A stretch of DNA of 16,141 bases from Rhypophila decipiens (taxonomy: Eukaryota; Ascomycota; Sordariomycetes; Sordariales; Naviculisporaceae). The translations under genes and the position numbers were made by a program. Below the pieces are notes generated by a model that saw only the letters and a list, made by a program, of their open reading frames with translations, was not told where the DNA came from and made no database searches. The stretch is from the NCBI GenBank assembly GCA_033297075.1, contig MU858385.1:1-16141 (forward strand). The letters are read 5' to 3'. Positions 14,717-16,141 of this stretch are shown here, piece by piece. The stretch's first letter is position 1, and each line of letters opens with the position of its first letter.

Positions 14717-14830
14717 CGTACGAAGATTCGGTGTTGTGGCGTATGCGGCAAGCCCGGTCATAATGCACGCACATGTAAGGAGGATGCGGAATCGTCTGAT
14801 TCATCTGTTTCTAATTCAGTTATTGTTGTC
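14717..14830 (+). pseudogene. Transposase C-terminal fragment with zinc knuckle (pogo/Fot1 type)
   Basis: One plus frame reads CCGVCGKPGHNARTCKEDAE, a perfect C-x2-C-x4-H-x4-C knuckle (14735-14776), followed by a Ser-rich acidic stretch (SSDSSVSNS). This form of knuckle near the C-terminus, with GHNARTC, is what I know from fungal pogo/Fot1-type DDE transposases. A stop (TAA at about 14704) lies shortly upstream and no DDE region is recognisable before it, so the piece is a remnant. Another nucleic-acid-binding CCHC protein is possible, but the pogo-like N-terminus 400 bp further on makes the transposon reading more likely. Confidence 0.55.
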
Positions 14831-15084
14831 CATGCTTTCGACCATGGGCCCACAGACACATTGCTCCTCCAACCTGGCATCGGCTCAAAGATCGTCATCC
14901 GTGTCGAACGGACAAGCTGTATAAACATGAATAATCTCCTTACTTGGCTCGATCTCTTGATGCTGGGTCACTGCCGAGAAGGCGGTTCGGATTGTAGTAG
15001 CGACTTTGTTCAATACAAATCGCGTGGGGTGGTTGTAAACAGTTTTGTCGAGATTATCCAGCTATTAACCAGGTGTCAACGGAA

Positions 15085-15236
15085 AAAGGGGCAGTTCCGG
15101 TCTATATCACCGAGATGTCGACTTACTCCCATTTTCACCACTTTCAACTTCAACACTAATTTCCTCCACCAAAAAAAAATTGGAATCCCCTTCAAAAGAA
15201 GCTCGTCTGTTCCTTGCTATCCAAGCTTTAAAAATC
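15085..15236 (+). pseudogene. 5' end of a pogo/Fot1-type transposon, truncated
   Basis: After a leader-like stretch (GGAAAAAGGGGCAGTTCCGG, ACCGAGATGTCGACTTACTC), a frame reads ESPSKEARLFLAIQALK (15183-15233). It resembles the usual first residues of fungal pogo-type transposases (a start, Ser/Lys-rich, then a helix leading into the psq-type DNA-binding domain). The expected ATG is TTG here (15180-15182), and the protein sequence ends after about 18 residues where other DNA takes over. The transposon end itself was not defined, as no matching inverted terminus was found. Confidence 0.5.
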
Positions 15237-15258
15237 TTACGAATACAAAAAATACAGT

Positions 15259-15431
15259 CTTGGGCTGTTGGATCAAACGCTGTAAGCGAAGGTTCTGGCA
15301 GTGGCCAGAACCATGTATTTGTAATAAGTTGCCACAGCCGCGTAAACTGACTCGTAATGGCTTGCCACCATTCACAGCTATAAGAGGCTCTCTGGCGAGG
15401 CCAGAGAACCGAGATAGAAAAAGGAAGAACA
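15259..15431 (+). mobile_element. LTR-like fragment related to 9796-9978
   Basis: It starts TGTTGGATCAAACGC. It contains a perfect hairpin GGTTCTGGC-AGTG-GCCAGAACC (15291-15312), a TATA-like CTATAAGAGG (about 15379) and a second perfect hairpin TCTCTGGC-GAG-GCCAGAGA (15389-15407). It ends near GAAGAACA, where the kinase reading begins on the other strand. Order and spacing match 9978-9796 read on the minus strand. No target duplication or polypurine tract is found at its left side, so it is a rearranged or partial copy. Confidence 0.5.
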
Positions 15432-15432
15432 A

Positions 15433-15741
15433 AAAGTCCTGAATCGTCCTAAACGGCCCGAACCTAGACCGAGATCTAGCAATACGGGAGTCCCGTAAGG
15501 AGCCGGCCCCCGAGCTCTCAACCCCTGTGCCTGGAGGTGGTTGGAGAGCCCTTAGTTCCATTATCATGCCCCGAAGCTGCGTAAAGATACTTTCGCGATC
15601 AGCGTCCGACAGTGCTTTCCAGACCTTTGCAAGGGGCTGTCCCTGGATCCGCTCCATGAGGATGTAGGCCCGGTTCTTATGGACAAAAGAGCAGTATACC
15701 CTGGGTACCGGAATACTCACAGGAACATCTCGAAGCCTCAT
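15433..15741 (-). pseudogene. APH-family kinase, N-terminal fragment
   Basis: About 103 residues are recognisable: SIPVPRVYCSF, AYILMERIQGQPLAKVW (hinge-like region of the ATP site), PPPGTGVESSGAGSLRDSRI and RFGPFRTIQDF. This is the pattern of the large fungal group of aminoglycoside-phosphotransferase-like kinases. After F103 the frame runs for about 70 more codons through the LTR-like repeat and gains unrelated residues; the catalytic HGD-type loop and the Mg-binding Asp are absent. Upstream, GGTGTAG before ATGAGG could be a splice acceptor, but no first exon is recognisable. The gene is a 5' remnant cut by the repeat. The substrate of intact members is generally unknown. Confidence 0.75.
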
Positions 15742-16110
15742 CTACACCGTATTTACGACACTAAATGACGTGATGGGACGGGAAACAGGGACTCCTACTA
15801 ATATGTGAAACTAATACGGAATGCAACAATGCAGTATTACGATAGCCGTCAGCCAGATTTGGACTTTTCCGATCTAAAGTCGCGCCCCAAATTGGGACCG
15901 CTGGCAGCCAAGAACTGGGAAGCACAGCGTCATCACAACCACTCTACTGCTGACAGCAGCATCCCAAACCGCACCACAACTGCGAGCCGGCGCTAAGGGA
16001 GCTAGACGTGTGCGAGTGGCGATGTCTCTTGTCGGTAGAGAGGTAGGTGAGTCAGAGAACAGCCCAAGTACTCTCTTCGCGTACTGTAGCAATCACGTGG
16101 TGGGGCACCT
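15742..16110. other. Unassigned end region
   Basis: Short frames occur on both strands (15805-15996 plus, 15874-16092 minus) without recognisable domains. The missing first exon of the kinase would be expected here if it existed. Confidence 0.4.
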
Positions 16111-16140
16111 GATACGAAGACCCCTAATACGAAGACCTCC
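16111..16140 (+). repeat. Two copies of a 15-bp unit at the window edge
   Basis: GATACGAAGACCCCT and AATACGAAGACCTCC are adjacent. They may be the start of a longer tandem repeat cut by the window end. Confidence 0.5.
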
Positions 16141-16141
16141 A

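Noticed and set aside
14861..15442. 193-codon plus-strand frame as one gene
   Set aside because: It crosses from the region after the zinc knuckle through the transposon leader and the LTR-like repeat, with no consistent domain; it is a chance read-through of debris.

Overview
The window looks like a gene-poor, repeat-rich stretch of nuclear DNA from a filamentous ascomycete (Pezizomycotina type). The grounds are short introns (48-51 bp) with fungal splice signals, a multi-exon ferric-reductase-like gene, fragments of typical fungal families (cytochrome P450, APH-type kinase, pogo/Fot1-type transposase), and small LTR elements with 5-bp target-site duplications. No bacterial features (operons, Shine-Dalgarno sites, CRISPR) are visible.

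Positions 1-7030 hold no ordinary gene. This part is built from copies, in both orientations, of a non-coding composite repeat and of a 20-bp minisatellite unit (GTGAGTAAATGRGGCAGGCG) that recurs singly and in tandem runs. The long open frames here are translations of the repeats. Inserted into this landscape is a complete small LTR retrotransposon on the minus strand (2267-3936). It has two 213-bp LTRs that read as identical, a GGCTG target duplication, a polypurine tract, a 293-codon gag, and no protease, reverse transcriptase, RNase H or integrase. It resembles the non-autonomous TR-GAG class. Its primer-binding region is complementary to a 10-nt stretch of its own LTR, downstream of a TATA box and a CT-rich tract, as expected for Tf1-like self-priming. 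A related, uninterrupted copy of its target lies at 4857-4915. A 153-bp solo LTR of another family (3998-4150, target duplication CTGGT) lies just beside it.

Positions 7030-11100 contain debris: a P450 fragment (about 7323-7493), an unidentified coding-like relic with a frame shift and an in-frame stop (about 8880-9320), and a minus-strand LTR-like fragment with an adjacent polypurine tract (9796-9991). The rest is mostly featureless.

Positions 11139-14115 hold the two best cellular genes, both on the minus strand. One is a ferric-reductase-like membrane oxidoreductase with three exons, whose first intron/exon junction does not splice cleanly in frame. The other is a two-exon gene of unknown function. 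A 20-bp-period minisatellite that flips orientation lies between them.

Positions 14700-15741 are mobile-element wreckage next to a truncated kinase: a zinc-knuckle C-terminus and then the N-terminus of pogo-type transposases, a second copy of the hairpin-bearing LTR-like sequence, and the N-terminal third of an APH-family kinase that stops where the LTR-like sequence begins. The window as a whole is best read as a nest of successive insertions and rearrangements. The retrotransposon with intact LTRs is probably the most recent event.
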